Below, one piece after another: positions 1 to 7,046 of a stretch of 12,200 nucleotides of DNA. Numbering within the stretch: the first letter of the stretch is position 1; each line of letters begins with the position of its first letter. A program made the position numbers and the translations under genes. Origin of the DNA: an uncultured Bacteroidales bacterium. GTDB taxonomy: Bacteria; Bacteroidota; Bacteroidia; Bacteroidales; P3. Under the pieces are notes generated by a model. That model searched no databases and was not told where the DNA came from. It saw only the letters and a list, made by a program, of their open reading frames with translations. Where the stretch lies: contig CALCUN010000008.1 in assembly GCA_937906975.1 (NCBI GenBank), positions 1-12,200 on the forward strand. Reading direction: 5' to 3'.

Positions 1-221
1 GCAGAGGATATTCCGTTTTGGAAGTTGTAAAAGCCTTTGAAAAAGCCAACGATTTGAAAGTGGCTTACGAAATAAAAGAACGCCGTCTGGGAGATATTGC
101 AGAATGTTATTGCAATCCACAAAAGATTGAAAAAGAATTAGGTTGGAAAGCCGAAAATGATTTAGAAGATATGTGCCGCGACTCTTGGAATTGGCAAAAA
201 AACAATCCTAATGGCTACTAA
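1..221 (+). CDS. galE: UDP-glucose 4-epimerase, C-terminal end (5' truncated by window edge)
   Basis: This is the C-terminal part of GalE, the cytoplasmic NAD-dependent enzyme that interconverts UDP-glucose and UDP-galactose (some homologues also act on UDP-GlcNAc/UDP-GalNAc). The open frame runs in from the window edge (first full codon at 3) through residues [15 protein letters not shown], the usual GalE segment after its glycine turn. It continues through a RRxGDIAECY block and ends with ELGWKAE, then [17 protein letters not shown], the characteristic GalE C-terminus. The TTG at 18 is an internal Leu codon, not a start. The gene stops at 219-221 and is followed by a hairpin, so it may belong to a different transcription unit from wecC. 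It looks slightly richer in G+C than the genes downstream. The family call is firm; most of the protein lies outside the window. Confidence 0.9.
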   Translation, partial: RGYSVLEVVKAFEKANDLKVAYEIKERRLGDIAECYCNPQKIEKELGWKAENDLEDMCRDSWNWQKNNPNGY

Positions 222-302
222 AATCGTCCGACAACGGATATGAAAAAGAGTTACGAACAAATCAAATTTGCCAAAGCGAATTTGGACGTTGAGCATTTGT
301 AA
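222..302 (+). other. Short coding-like tail in frame with galE, possible gene remnant
   Basis: After the galE stop codon the same reading frame stays open for 26 more codons and ends at the TAA at 300-302. From the ATG at 240 it would give a 20-residue peptide, MKKSYEQIKFAKANLDVEHL. I do not recognise the sequence. GalE proteins normally end at or near the NPNGY found just before the stop, so this is unlikely to be a genuine C-terminal extension. It could be a decayed end of another gene or chance. No ribosome binding site is visible. Confidence 0.15.
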
Positions 303-315
303 AATAATCAAATCT

Positions 316-355
316 GCGAGGGAGTGAAAGCTTCGCTCCCTTGTGGATGTTTTTT
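316..355 (+). terminator. Terminator-like hairpin between galE and wecC
   Basis: The arms GGGAGTGAA (320-328) and TTCGCTCCC (332-340) pair over 9 positions with one G-U wobble and a 3-base loop AGC. Four more pairs at 316-319 and 341-344 (two of them G-U) can extend the stem. A run of six T follows at 350-355. The T run starts several bases after the core stem, so the terminator may be leaky or act as an attenuator for the wecC operon. I see no convincing Bacteroides-type promoter (TTTG, then TAnnTTTG) between this hairpin and the wecC start at 390. Confidence 0.6.
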
Positions 356-389
356 AGAGAAGAAGATAAAAAATAAATAGTTATAAAAT

Positions 390-1592
390 ATGAAAGCATG
401 TTTTATGGGATTGGGCTATATAGGTTTGCCCACTGCAATTATTGCCGCTAAGCACGGTATTCAAGTTCATGGAGTAGATATAAATCCAAAAGTAGTAGAA
501 AAGACTAATCAAGGTATTCTTCATATTATAGAACCTGGTATGGAAGAGTTATTGCAAGAAGTCATTGCAAATGGAAAATTTCATGCAGCAACTACTCCTA
601 TTGAAAGTGATGCGTATTTTATGGTAGTACCAACACCTTTTAAAGGAGATCATCAGCCAGATGTTTCGTATGTTGAAGCTGCTACTCGTGCAGTATTACC
701 ACTATTGAAAGAAGGTGATTTGTATGTAATAGAATCAACATCTCCAGTTGGAACAACAGAAATGATGGCTAATTTGATATTTACAGAAAGACCTGAATTG
801 AAAGATAAAATATACATTGCGTATTGTCCTGAACGAGTTTTACCTGGTAATGTGATTTATGAATTGGTGCATAATGATAGAGTTATAGGAGGAATAAACA
901 CAGAATCTACAGAAAAAGCGATAGAATTTTATTCTCAATTTGTTACAGGTCAGTTACACAAAACAAATAGTAAAACAGCAGAAATGTGTAAATTGACAGA
1001 AAACTCTTCTCGTGATGTTCAAATAGCTTTTGCTAATGAACTTTCATTTATATGCGACAAAGCAGGAATTAATGTTTGGGAATTGATTAATTTAGCAAAT
1101 AAACATCCACGTGTAAATATTCTTTGGCCAGGTTGCGGAGTAGGAGGGCACTGTATAGCTGTAGATCCTTATTTTATTACTTCAGAATTCCCTATGGAAT
1201 CTCGTATGATAGGTACGGCACGACAAGTAAATAATTATAAAGCATTTTGGTGTGCAGAAAAAGTTCAAAATGAAATGTTAAGGTTTGAACTAAACAATGG
1301 TCGTAAACCAAGTGTAGCAATGATGGGCTTGGCATTCAAACCAGATATTGACGACTTGCGTGAATCACCCGCAAAACATATAGTAGCAAAGGTAATGCAA
1401 AGTTGTAATAATGCTGATATTATGGTTGTGGAACCAAATGTAGAATCTCATAACGTATATAAACTTACCGATTACAAAGAAGCATTTGAAAAGGCAGATA
1501 TAGTAGTTTATCTTGTTGCACATACCCCATTCAAATCACTACCAAAAGATAGCAATAAAATAATTCTTGATTTTTGTGGTGTAGAGAGATAA
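390..1592 (+). CDS. wecC: UDP-N-acetyl-D-mannosamine dehydrogenase
   Basis: This cytoplasmic enzyme performs the NAD-dependent four-electron oxidation of UDP-ManNAc at C6 to UDP-ManNAcA, a precursor of acidic surface glycans. The 400-residue length matches WecC. The N-terminal Rossmann motif GLGYIG is at residues 7-12. A VVPTPFKGDHQPDVSYVEAA block, distinctive of WecC, follows in the first domain. The central CKLTENSSRD segment carries the conserved Lys201 and Asn205. The catalytic cysteine is Cys255 within GVGGHCIAVDPY. The C-terminal UDP-binding domain contains GLAFKPDIDDLRESPA. Translation starts at the first ATG, just before the glycine-rich motif; the upstream sequence is A/T-rich with no clear Shine-Dalgarno, as is common in Bacteroidota. 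wecB follows after 22 bp and makes this enzyme's substrate. This is the first complete gene of the operon. Confidence 0.94.
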   Translation: MKACFMGLGYIGLPTAIIAAKHGIQVHGVDINPKVVEKTNQGILHIIEPGMEELLQEVIANGKFHAATTPIESDAYFMVVPTPFKGDHQPDVSYVEAATRAVLPLLKEGDLYVIESTSPVGTTEMMANLIFTERPELKDKIYIAYCPERVLPGNVIYELVHNDRVIGGINTESTEKAIEFYSQFVTGQLHKTNSKTAEMCKLTENSSRDVQIAFANELSFICDKAGINVWELINLANKHPRVNILWPGCGVGGHCIAVDPYFITSEFPMESRMIGTARQVNNYKAFWCAEKVQNEMLRFELNNGRKPSVAMMGLAFKPDIDDLRESPAKHIVAKVMQSCNNADIMVVEPNVESHNVYKLTDYKEAFEKADIVVYLVAHTPFKSLPKDSNKIILDFCGVER

Positions 1593-1614
1593 TTGTATTA
1601 AAAGATATTGAAGT

Positions 1615-2763
1615 ATGAAAACCATAATGTTAGTATTTGGTACGCGTCCTGAGGCGATAAAGATGTGTCCGTTGGTAAAAGAATTTCAAAAATATCCGGA
1701 AGATTTCAAAACCATAGTATGCGTTACAGGTCAGCATAGAGAGATGTTGGATCAAGTTTTGAAAATATTTGAGGTTGTACCTGATTATGATCTTAATATA
1801 ATGAAACAGGGACAAGACTTGTATGATGTAACAGCGAGAGTTCTTACAGGAATGAGAGATGTCTTGAAAGAAACACAGCCAGATATTGTTTTAGTACATG
1901 GAGACACAACAACATCAACAGCTGCTGCATTGGCTGCATTTTATCAACAAATACCAGTTGGGCACATAGAAGCAGGCCTTCGTACTCATAATATTTATAG
2001 CCCTTGGCCAGAAGAAATGAATCGCCAAATTACAGGACGTATAGCTACATACAATTTTGCTCCAACTAAACTTTCCGAAAGGAATTTGATAGAAGAGAAA
2101 GCAATGGGAGAGATATATGTTACAGGAAATACTGTAATAGATGCACTTCATGCTGTAGTTGGAAAATTGAATACTAACGAAGAATTAAAAAAAGAACAAG
2201 ATAAAATATTAAGAGATGCAGGATATGATGTAAATCGTTTAAAAGATGGCAAGAAATTAGTATTGATAACAGGACATCGTAGAGAAAACTTTGGTGATGG
2301 CTTCATTAATATGTGTACAGCTATTCGTGATTTGAAAAATAAATATTCAGAAGTTGATTTTGTATATCCAATGCACCTTAATCCCAATGTTCGTAAACCA
2401 ATTCACGAAGTATTTGGAGAAGATTTGAGCAATCTTGGAAATATGTTCTTTATTGAACCTCTTCAATATCTTGAATTTGTATATTTAATGGAAAAATCAA
2501 CAATAGTGCTTACCGACAGTGGAGGAATACAAGAAGAAGCACCAGGATTGGGCAAACCAGTGTTGGTGATGCGTGATACAACAGAACGTCCAGAAGCATT
2601 GGAAGCAGGTACTGTTAAACTTGTTGGTACTAACTACGACAAAATTGTAACTGAAGTGTCAATGCTATTAGAAAATAAAGAATATTATGATACTATGAGC
2701 AAAGCCGTAAACCCTTATGGAGATGGTTTAGCTTGTGGTAGAATTGTTAAATGGTTAAGGTAA
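1615..2763 (+). CDS. wecB: UDP-N-acetylglucosamine 2-epimerase (non-hydrolysing)
   Basis: WecB interconverts UDP-GlcNAc and UDP-ManNAc in the cytoplasm and so feeds the WecC enzyme encoded just upstream. The protein has 382 residues, the normal length for the GT-B-fold non-hydrolysing epimerases. Visible signatures are GTRPEAIKM at the N-terminus, HIEAGLRT at residues 117-124 followed by PWPEEMNRQ, VTGNTVIDAL, ITGHRRENFG with His221 and the Arg-Arg-Glu triad, and TDSGGIQEEAP with Ser302-Glu308. The last gives the UDP-contacting loop, followed by KPVLVMRDTTERPEA. No truncation or missing motif is seen. The ATG at 1615 begins right at the MKTIMLVFGTRPE start typical of the family. The product could also supply UDP-ManNAc for other pathways, but adjacency to wecC makes ManNAcA the obvious end product. 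Confidence 0.95.
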   Translation: MKTIMLVFGTRPEAIKMCPLVKEFQKYPEDFKTIVCVTGQHREMLDQVLKIFEVVPDYDLNIMKQGQDLYDVTARVLTGMRDVLKETQPDIVLVHGDTTTSTAAALAAFYQQIPVGHIEAGLRTHNIYSPWPEEMNRQITGRIATYNFAPTKLSERNLIEEKAMGEIYVTGNTVIDALHAVVGKLNTNEELKKEQDKILRDAGYDVNRLKDGKKLVLITGHRRENFGDGFINMCTAIRDLKNKYSEVDFVYPMHLNPNVRKPIHEVFGEDLSNLGNMFFIEPLQYLEFVYLMEKSTIVLTDSGGIQEEAPGLGKPVLVMRDTTERPEALEAGTVKLVGTNYDKIVTEVSMLLENKEYYDTMSKAVNPYGDGLACGRIVKWLR

Positions 2764-2791
2764 ATTTAATATATTGAAAAATAAATATTAT

Positions 2792-4063
2792 ATGCAAGAG
2801 ATAAAGATATGCGTAATCGGTCTTGGTTATGTGGGTTTGCCCTTAGCCAGATTGTTTTCTACAAAATTTAAAACCATAGGCTTCGATAAAAACCAAGCAA
2901 GAGTAGACGCCCTAAACGCAGGCAAAGACACTACCCTTGAAGTATCAGACGAATTATTACAAGAAGCCATAGAAAAACACGGATTGCGTTGCACCACAAA
3001 CATAGAAGAAATAAAAGAAAGCAACTTCTATGTAGTAGCAGTGCCAACCCCAGTAGACGAAAACAATCGCCCAGACCTACGTCCCTTAATAGGAGCCAGC
3101 CAAACCGTAGGACAAGTAATCAAAAAAGGCGACATAGTAGTCTATGAATCCACAGTCTACCCAGGAGTTACAGAAGAAGAATGCCTACCCGTAGTAGAAC
3201 AAGTATCAGGCCTAATATTCAATAAAGACTTCTATGCAGGCTACTCACCAGAAAGAATAAACCCAGGCGACAAAGAACACACAGTAGAAAAAATCAAAAA
3301 AGTAACCTCAGGTTCCACACCAGAAATAGCAGACATAGTAGACAACGTATATAATAGCGTACTAATAAACGGTACACACAAAGCCCCAACCATAAAAGTA
3401 GCAGAAGCATCGAAGATTATTGAGAATAGTCAGCGAGATGTGAACATAGCATTCATGAACGAATTAGCAAAAATCTTCAATGCAATGGACATAGACACAC
3501 ACGACGTAATAGAAGCAGCCGCATCAAAGTGGAACTTTATAAAACTAAGCCCAGGCTTAGTCGGAGGACACTGCATAAGCGTAGATCCTTATTATTTGAT
3601 ACAAAAAGCCCAAGTCTATGGAGTATTACCACGAGTAATGAGTTCAGCTCGCAGACTAAACGATGGCATGGGTGAGTATGTAGCACACCAAGTAATCAAA
3701 CTAATGAACAAAAAAGGAGTATTAGTAAAAGACGCTAACATTCTGCTTTTAGGAATAACCTTTAAAGAAAATTGTCCAGATATACGCAATACAAAAATAG
3801 TAGATATTTATACAACATTATCAGAATACACAAATAACATAACAATATACGATCCTTGGGCAGACAAAGCAGAAGTGCAACACGAATACCAAATAGAAAT
3901 CTCAAACACACTTGATGTGACAAAAAAATACGATGCAATAATACTTGGCGTAGCACACAAAGAATTTTTAGAAATAGATATACCTTCATTATTGAACGAA
4001 AATGGAGTAGTTTATGATGTAAAGGGAATATTAGATAGAAATATTATTGACGGAAGATTGTAA
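2792..4063 (+). CDS. tviB: TviB/WbpO-type UDP-N-acetylhexosamine C6 dehydrogenase
   Basis: A nucleotide-sugar dehydrogenase of the Vi-antigen TviB / Pseudomonas WbpO branch, expected to oxidise UDP-GlcNAc or UDP-GalNAc to the corresponding UDP-N-acetyluronic acid. I chose the ATG at 2792 (423 residues), which gives MQEIKICVIGLGYVG with the Rossmann motif at residues 10-15. A TTG at 2774 would add six lysine/tyrosine-rich residues and is less likely. Further signatures are VVYESTVYPGVTEEECLP, the YSPERINPGD segment, KIIENSQRD with Lys208 and Asn212, the catalytic Cys261 in GLVGGHCISVDPYYL, and TFKENCPDIRNTK in the C-terminal domain. It is clearly a different subfamily from the wecC product. 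Codon use is unusual: long stretches prefer A- or C-ending codons (gta, ata, cta, aac, gac), unlike the T-rich genes downstream. Whether it acts on the gluco or galacto substrate cannot be decided from sequence. A run of ten A follows directly at the stop codon. Confidence 0.9.
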   Translation: MQEIKICVIGLGYVGLPLARLFSTKFKTIGFDKNQARVDALNAGKDTTLEVSDELLQEAIEKHGLRCTTNIEEIKESNFYVVAVPTPVDENNRPDLRPLIGASQTVGQVIKKGDIVVYESTVYPGVTEEECLPVVEQVSGLIFNKDFYAGYSPERINPGDKEHTVEKIKKVTSGSTPEIADIVDNVYNSVLINGTHKAPTIKVAEASKIIENSQRDVNIAFMNELAKIFNAMDIDTHDVIEAAASKWNFIKLSPGLVGGHCISVDPYYLIQKAQVYGVLPRVMSSARRLNDGMGEYVAHQVIKLMNKKGVLVKDANILLLGITFKENCPDIRNTKIVDIYTTLSEYTNNITIYDPWADKAEVQHEYQIEISNTLDVTKKYDAIILGVAHKEFLEIDIPSLLNENGVVYDVKGILDRNIIDGRL

Positions 4064-4086
4064 AAAAAAAAGTAAAAAATTGTTAT

Positions 4087-4695
4087 ATGATAAATTATTT
4101 ATGGAGTAAAATTTTTAAAAAATTAAGGGGTAAATCAATTAAAAATTCAAAAATTGATTTTACATCAAAAATAGAGTCTGGTACTGATTTCATAAATAGT
4201 TCTATGGGACGATATTCTTTTTGTGGATATGATTGTCAAATTATAAATACAAGTATTGGGGCTTTTTGTTCCTTAGCAGATGATATTAAAATTGGAGGAG
4301 CGCGGCATCCAATGGAATGGGTATCAACTTCACCAATGTTTTATAATAGTGGGGATTTTAAAAAGTTCAGATATTCTAAATTTGATAGGATACCGGATAA
4401 ACACACTTTTATTGGTAATGATGTGTGGATAGGGACTGGAGTGAAAATTATACAAGGAGTGAAAATTGGAACAGGTGCTGTTGTCGGCGCAGGATCTGTT
4501 GTTACCAAAGATGTACCGCCCTATGCTATTGTGGCTGGGAATCCAGCTAAAATTGTTAGAATGAGATTTGATGAAGAAATTATTCAAGGACTTTTAAAAT
4601 CTGAGTGGTGGAATTTATCTGATTCTAAACTAAAAGAGTTAGCTCTATTTATAAAAGACCCTATTCGTTTCCTCGAAAAAATAAATTCTTTATGA
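4087..4695 (+). CDS. CatB-like hexapeptide-repeat O-acetyltransferase
   Basis: A 202-residue left-handed beta-helix acyltransferase of the xenobiotic/CatB-related group, which usually transfers acetyl from acetyl-CoA to a hydroxyl group. In this operon the acceptor is presumably a sugar of the repeat unit. The first hexapeptide coils lie at about residues 25-70. His74, in GGARHPMEW, occupies the place of the family's catalytic histidine and is followed by the SPMF loop. A second set of coils (DVWIGTGVKIIQGVKIG, then GAVVGAGSVVTKDVPPYAIVAGNPAKIV) ends in the conserved proline-rich turn. The C-terminal helix EWWNLSD is typical of CatB relatives. The ATG at 4087 lies 23 bp after the previous gene, behind A-rich sequence. 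The stop codon overlaps the next start (ATGA at 4692-4695), implying translational coupling. The acceptor sugar cannot be read from sequence, and N-acetylation is not excluded. Confidence 0.85.
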   Translation: MINYLWSKIFKKLRGKSIKNSKIDFTSKIESGTDFINSSMGRYSFCGYDCQIINTSIGAFCSLADDIKIGGARHPMEWVSTSPMFYNSGDFKKFRYSKFDRIPDKHTFIGNDVWIGTGVKIIQGVKIGTGAVVGAGSVVTKDVPPYAIVAGNPAKIVRMRFDEEIIQGLLKSEWWNLSDSKLKELALFIKDPIRFLEKINSL

Positions 4696-5852
4696 AAATA
4701 TTACATTGTTGTTTGGCGGCATTTTATATTGATAACTATGGTTATCAAGAAAACATTTTGCCTAGAATGCATAAATTACAGGGTCATGAAGTTATGATAT
4801 TAGCTTCAACTGAGACTTATGTTGATAATTTAAAATTAGGTTATGTTGAACCAAAAGAATATAGGAATGAAGATGATATAGAGGTGCATAGAATTCCTTA
4901 TGTTAATTGGTTGCCTCATAAAGTTGCAACAAAATTGAGATATTATATTGGTGTTTATGGTGAGCTTTGTAAATTTAAGCCAGATTGTATATTTTTACAT
5001 GATATACAGTTTATGGGAGTTTCGGATATAGTAAAATATTTAAAAAAGAATTCTAATGTCAAAGTTTATGTTGATGGACATGCTGATTTTGGCAATAGTG
5101 CAAAGAATTTTATTTCAAAATATATTCTTCATAAATTTTTTTATAAATATTGTGTGCAATTAATAGAGCCTTATGTGATAAAATTTTATGGGACATTACC
5201 AGCTAGAGTGAAATTTTTTACAGATTTTTATGGTACTCCACAGTCAAAAACTGAGTTACTAGTTATGGGGGCAGATGATAATTGTGTTCAGTTGGCGAAG
5301 AAAACAAATCAAAGGGAGTTATTGAGAAGAAAATTTAAAGTAGCAGATGATGAAATATTATTAGTTACAGGTGGAAAATTTGATATTAAGAAAAGAGATG
5401 TTTTAAATGTTATGCGTGCTGTTGTTGATTTGAAAGAGGTGGTAAAAATTAAGATGCTTATATTTGGTTCTGTAACGGAAGAAAGTGGGTTTAAAAAAGA
5501 ATTTAATAGTCTGTGTGATGATGATATAATTCAGTATGTTGGTTGGATTAAAAGTAGCGAATCGTATAATTATTTTGAAGCAGCTGATATTGTAATATTT
5601 CCTACGGCACATTCTGTTTTATGGGAACAGGCAGTAGGGCAGGGTAAACCTTGTATTTTTAGATATATTGAAGGAATGACTCATGTTGATCTTGGTGGTA
5701 ATTGTGTGTTTTTAAAAGAAAGGACAGAATTAGTAATAAAGAATGCCATAAAAGAAACTATAGATAATTATGATAGTATGTGTAAAGTGGCAGAAGAAAA
5801 GGGAATGAGTGTGTTTTCTTTTGATAAAATAGCTAAAAGAGCTATAGAGTGA
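4692..5852 (+). CDS. GT4-like (GT-B fold) glycosyltransferase
   Basis: A 386-residue cytoplasmic or membrane-associated glycosyltransferase, probably of the GT4 superfamily, adding one sugar of the repeat unit from a nucleotide-sugar donor. The N-terminus MKILHCCLAAFYIDNYGYQENILPR followed by HKLQGHEVMILAS is the acceptor-side Rossmann half. The second half begins near residue 220 with LLVTGGKFDIKKR, where the K-x-D-x-K-K region sits in the donor-phosphate site, followed by MLIFGSV and QYVGWI. The donor-binding segment is VIFPTAHSVLWEQAVGQGKPCIF with Glu312, a shortened relative of the family's E-x7-E signature. There is no signal peptide or clear transmembrane helix. It overlaps the acetyltransferase gene by 4 bp. 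Donor, acceptor and linkage are unknown, and I do not recognise a specific subfamily. The gene is very AT-rich. Confidence 0.82.
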   Translation: MKILHCCLAAFYIDNYGYQENILPRMHKLQGHEVMILASTETYVDNLKLGYVEPKEYRNEDDIEVHRIPYVNWLPHKVATKLRYYIGVYGELCKFKPDCIFLHDIQFMGVSDIVKYLKKNSNVKVYVDGHADFGNSAKNFISKYILHKFFYKYCVQLIEPYVIKFYGTLPARVKFFTDFYGTPQSKTELLVMGADDNCVQLAKKTNQRELLRRKFKVADDEILLVTGGKFDIKKRDVLNVMRAVVDLKEVVKIKMLIFGSVTEESGFKKEFNSLCDDDIIQYVGWIKSSESYNYFEAADIVIFPTAHSVLWEQAVGQGKPCIFRYIEGMTHVDLGGNCVFLKERTELVIKNAIKETIDNYDSMCKVAEEKGMSVFSFDKIAKRAIE

Positions 5853-5890
5853 GAAATAAAATATGTGTAAATAAAATATAAGTTATAATT

Positions 5891-7036
5891 ATGGTGAATA
5901 AAAATTTGCAAGTATGTTCACATTGTGTGATGGATACAACGGATAAGAATATTGTTTTTGATGATAAGGGTGTTTGTAATCGTTGTAATGAATATGAGGA
6001 GAGAATTGTGAAATGGTGGAATTATGGCAAAGGGCATGAGGCTGAATTAAATAAAATTTTAGCTGAGATAAAGGCTGCCGGGAAGGATAAAAAGTATGAT
6101 TGTCTTATTGGTTTAAGTGGAGGTTTAGATAGCAGTTATTTACTGCATTTAGCTGTAAAAGAATGGGGTTTGAGACCTTTTGTTTTTCATGTTGATGCAG
6201 GATGGAATTTACCTGTAGCTTTGGAAAATATTAGTAAAATTTGCAATAAACTTGGTGTTGATTTGCATGTTGAAAAAGTGGATTGGGAAGATATGCGTCA
6301 AATGCAGTTAGCTTTTTTTAAGGCAGGTCATGCTGGATTAGATGCACCACAAGATCATGCTTTTATTGCTCAGGTGGATAGATTTGCTGAAAAATTAGAT
6401 ATTAAATATATTCTTAATGGTTATAATATTTCAACTGAAATAGTTGCAAATCCATCATCATGGAATGATGGGGCTGGTCCTAGTGGTGATAAGACGTATA
6501 TAAAAGATGTATTAAGAAAAAATGGTGGATATAAGACAAAAAACTATGTATATACATCAGGGTTTAAGCATAAATTTTGGTTGCCATATGTAAAAGGTGT
6601 TAAAACTTTAACACTCTTAAATTATGTACCTTTTACTAAAAACGAGATGATTGATATTTTGCAACGTGAGTATGGTTATGAGGCGTATAAACAAAAACAT
6701 TTTGAGGATTTGTTGACTAAATTTATAGAAGGATGGTGGTTGCCTACTCGTTTTGGTTATGATATACGAAAAGCTCAGTTGTCAAGTCTTGTAACTACAG
6801 GTCAAATGACTCGTGATGAGGCTTTGGAAATCCTTAAAAATCCGCCATTGACAGAAGATGAATCTATGGATTTATTTAGACAAGTTGCTCAAAAATTAGA
6901 AATATCAGAAGAAGAACTAATGAGTTATCATGATATGCCTAAAGTTTATAAGAAATATCGGAATAATAGTTGGGCATTTAAATTAGGAATTAGAATATAT
7001 TCTTTTTTCGGGTTAGATAAGCGTATAAGACAATAA
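5891..7036 (+). CDS. wbuX: N-acetyl sugar amidotransferase (WbuX/WbpG/PseA family)
   Basis: A 381-residue PP-loop ATPase of the family that activates an N-acetyl group with ATP and replaces its oxygen with ammonia, giving an acetamidino sugar. Family examples are WbpG in the Pseudomonas aeruginosa O5 pathway and PseA for pseudaminic acid. A zinc-finger-like pair, Cys9-x2-Cys12 and Cys29-x2-Cys32 (NRCNEYEE), opens the protein. The PP-loop SGGLDSSY spans residues 76-83, followed by VFHVDAGWN. The conserved blocks DAPQDHAF and LNGYNISTE follow, then a GWWLPTRFGYDIRKAQLSSL stretch typical of the family. It is full length. WbpG-type enzymes normally take ammonia from a HisH glutaminase through HisF; neither gene is in the window, whereas PseA is not obviously paired with them. 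The start at 5891 is 38 bp after the preceding gene. An alternative role is amidation of a uronic acid, which I consider less likely. Confidence 0.88.
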   Translation: MVNKNLQVCSHCVMDTTDKNIVFDDKGVCNRCNEYEERIVKWWNYGKGHEAELNKILAEIKAAGKDKKYDCLIGLSGGLDSSYLLHLAVKEWGLRPFVFHVDAGWNLPVALENISKICNKLGVDLHVEKVDWEDMRQMQLAFFKAGHAGLDAPQDHAFIAQVDRFAEKLDIKYILNGYNISTEIVANPSSWNDGAGPSGDKTYIKDVLRKNGGYKTKNYVYTSGFKHKFWLPYVKGVKTLTLLNYVPFTKNEMIDILQREYGYEAYKQKHFEDLLTKFIEGWWLPTRFGYDIRKAQLSSLVTTGQMTRDEALEILKNPPLTEDESMDLFRQVAQKLEISEEELMSYHDMPKVYKKYRNNSWAFKLGIRIYSFFGLDKRIRQ

Positions 7037-7046
7037 ATTTTTACAT

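Noticed and set aside
267..299. Possible Bacteroides sigma-type promoter with TTTG at 267 and AGCATTTG at 292-299
   Set aside because: The spacing is right but the -7 element lacks the TA of TAnnTTTG, and TTTG is common in such AT-rich sequence. It is too weak to annotate.
222..389. Invertible promoter or inverted repeats of the kind controlling Bacteroides capsule loci
   Set aside because: No pair of inverted repeats flanking a promoter was seen here or in the other intergenic gaps, and no recombinase gene is present.
1915..2387. Open stretches on the - strand inside wecB, and similar ones inside other genes
   Set aside because: They lie opposite strongly supported genes, encode no recognisable motifs and have compositions expected from the complementary strand.
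2774..2791. TTG start for the tviB-like gene at 2774
   Set aside because: It adds six residues not expected before the conserved Rossmann strand, while the ATG at 2792 gives the usual short lead into the glycine-rich motif.
4062..4071. Run of ten A beginning in the stop codon of the tviB-like gene, considered as a phase-variation tract
   Set aside because: Slippage here would at most change the sequence after the stop codon. The tract is outside both reading frames and not in a recognisable promoter spacer, so no switching effect is evident.
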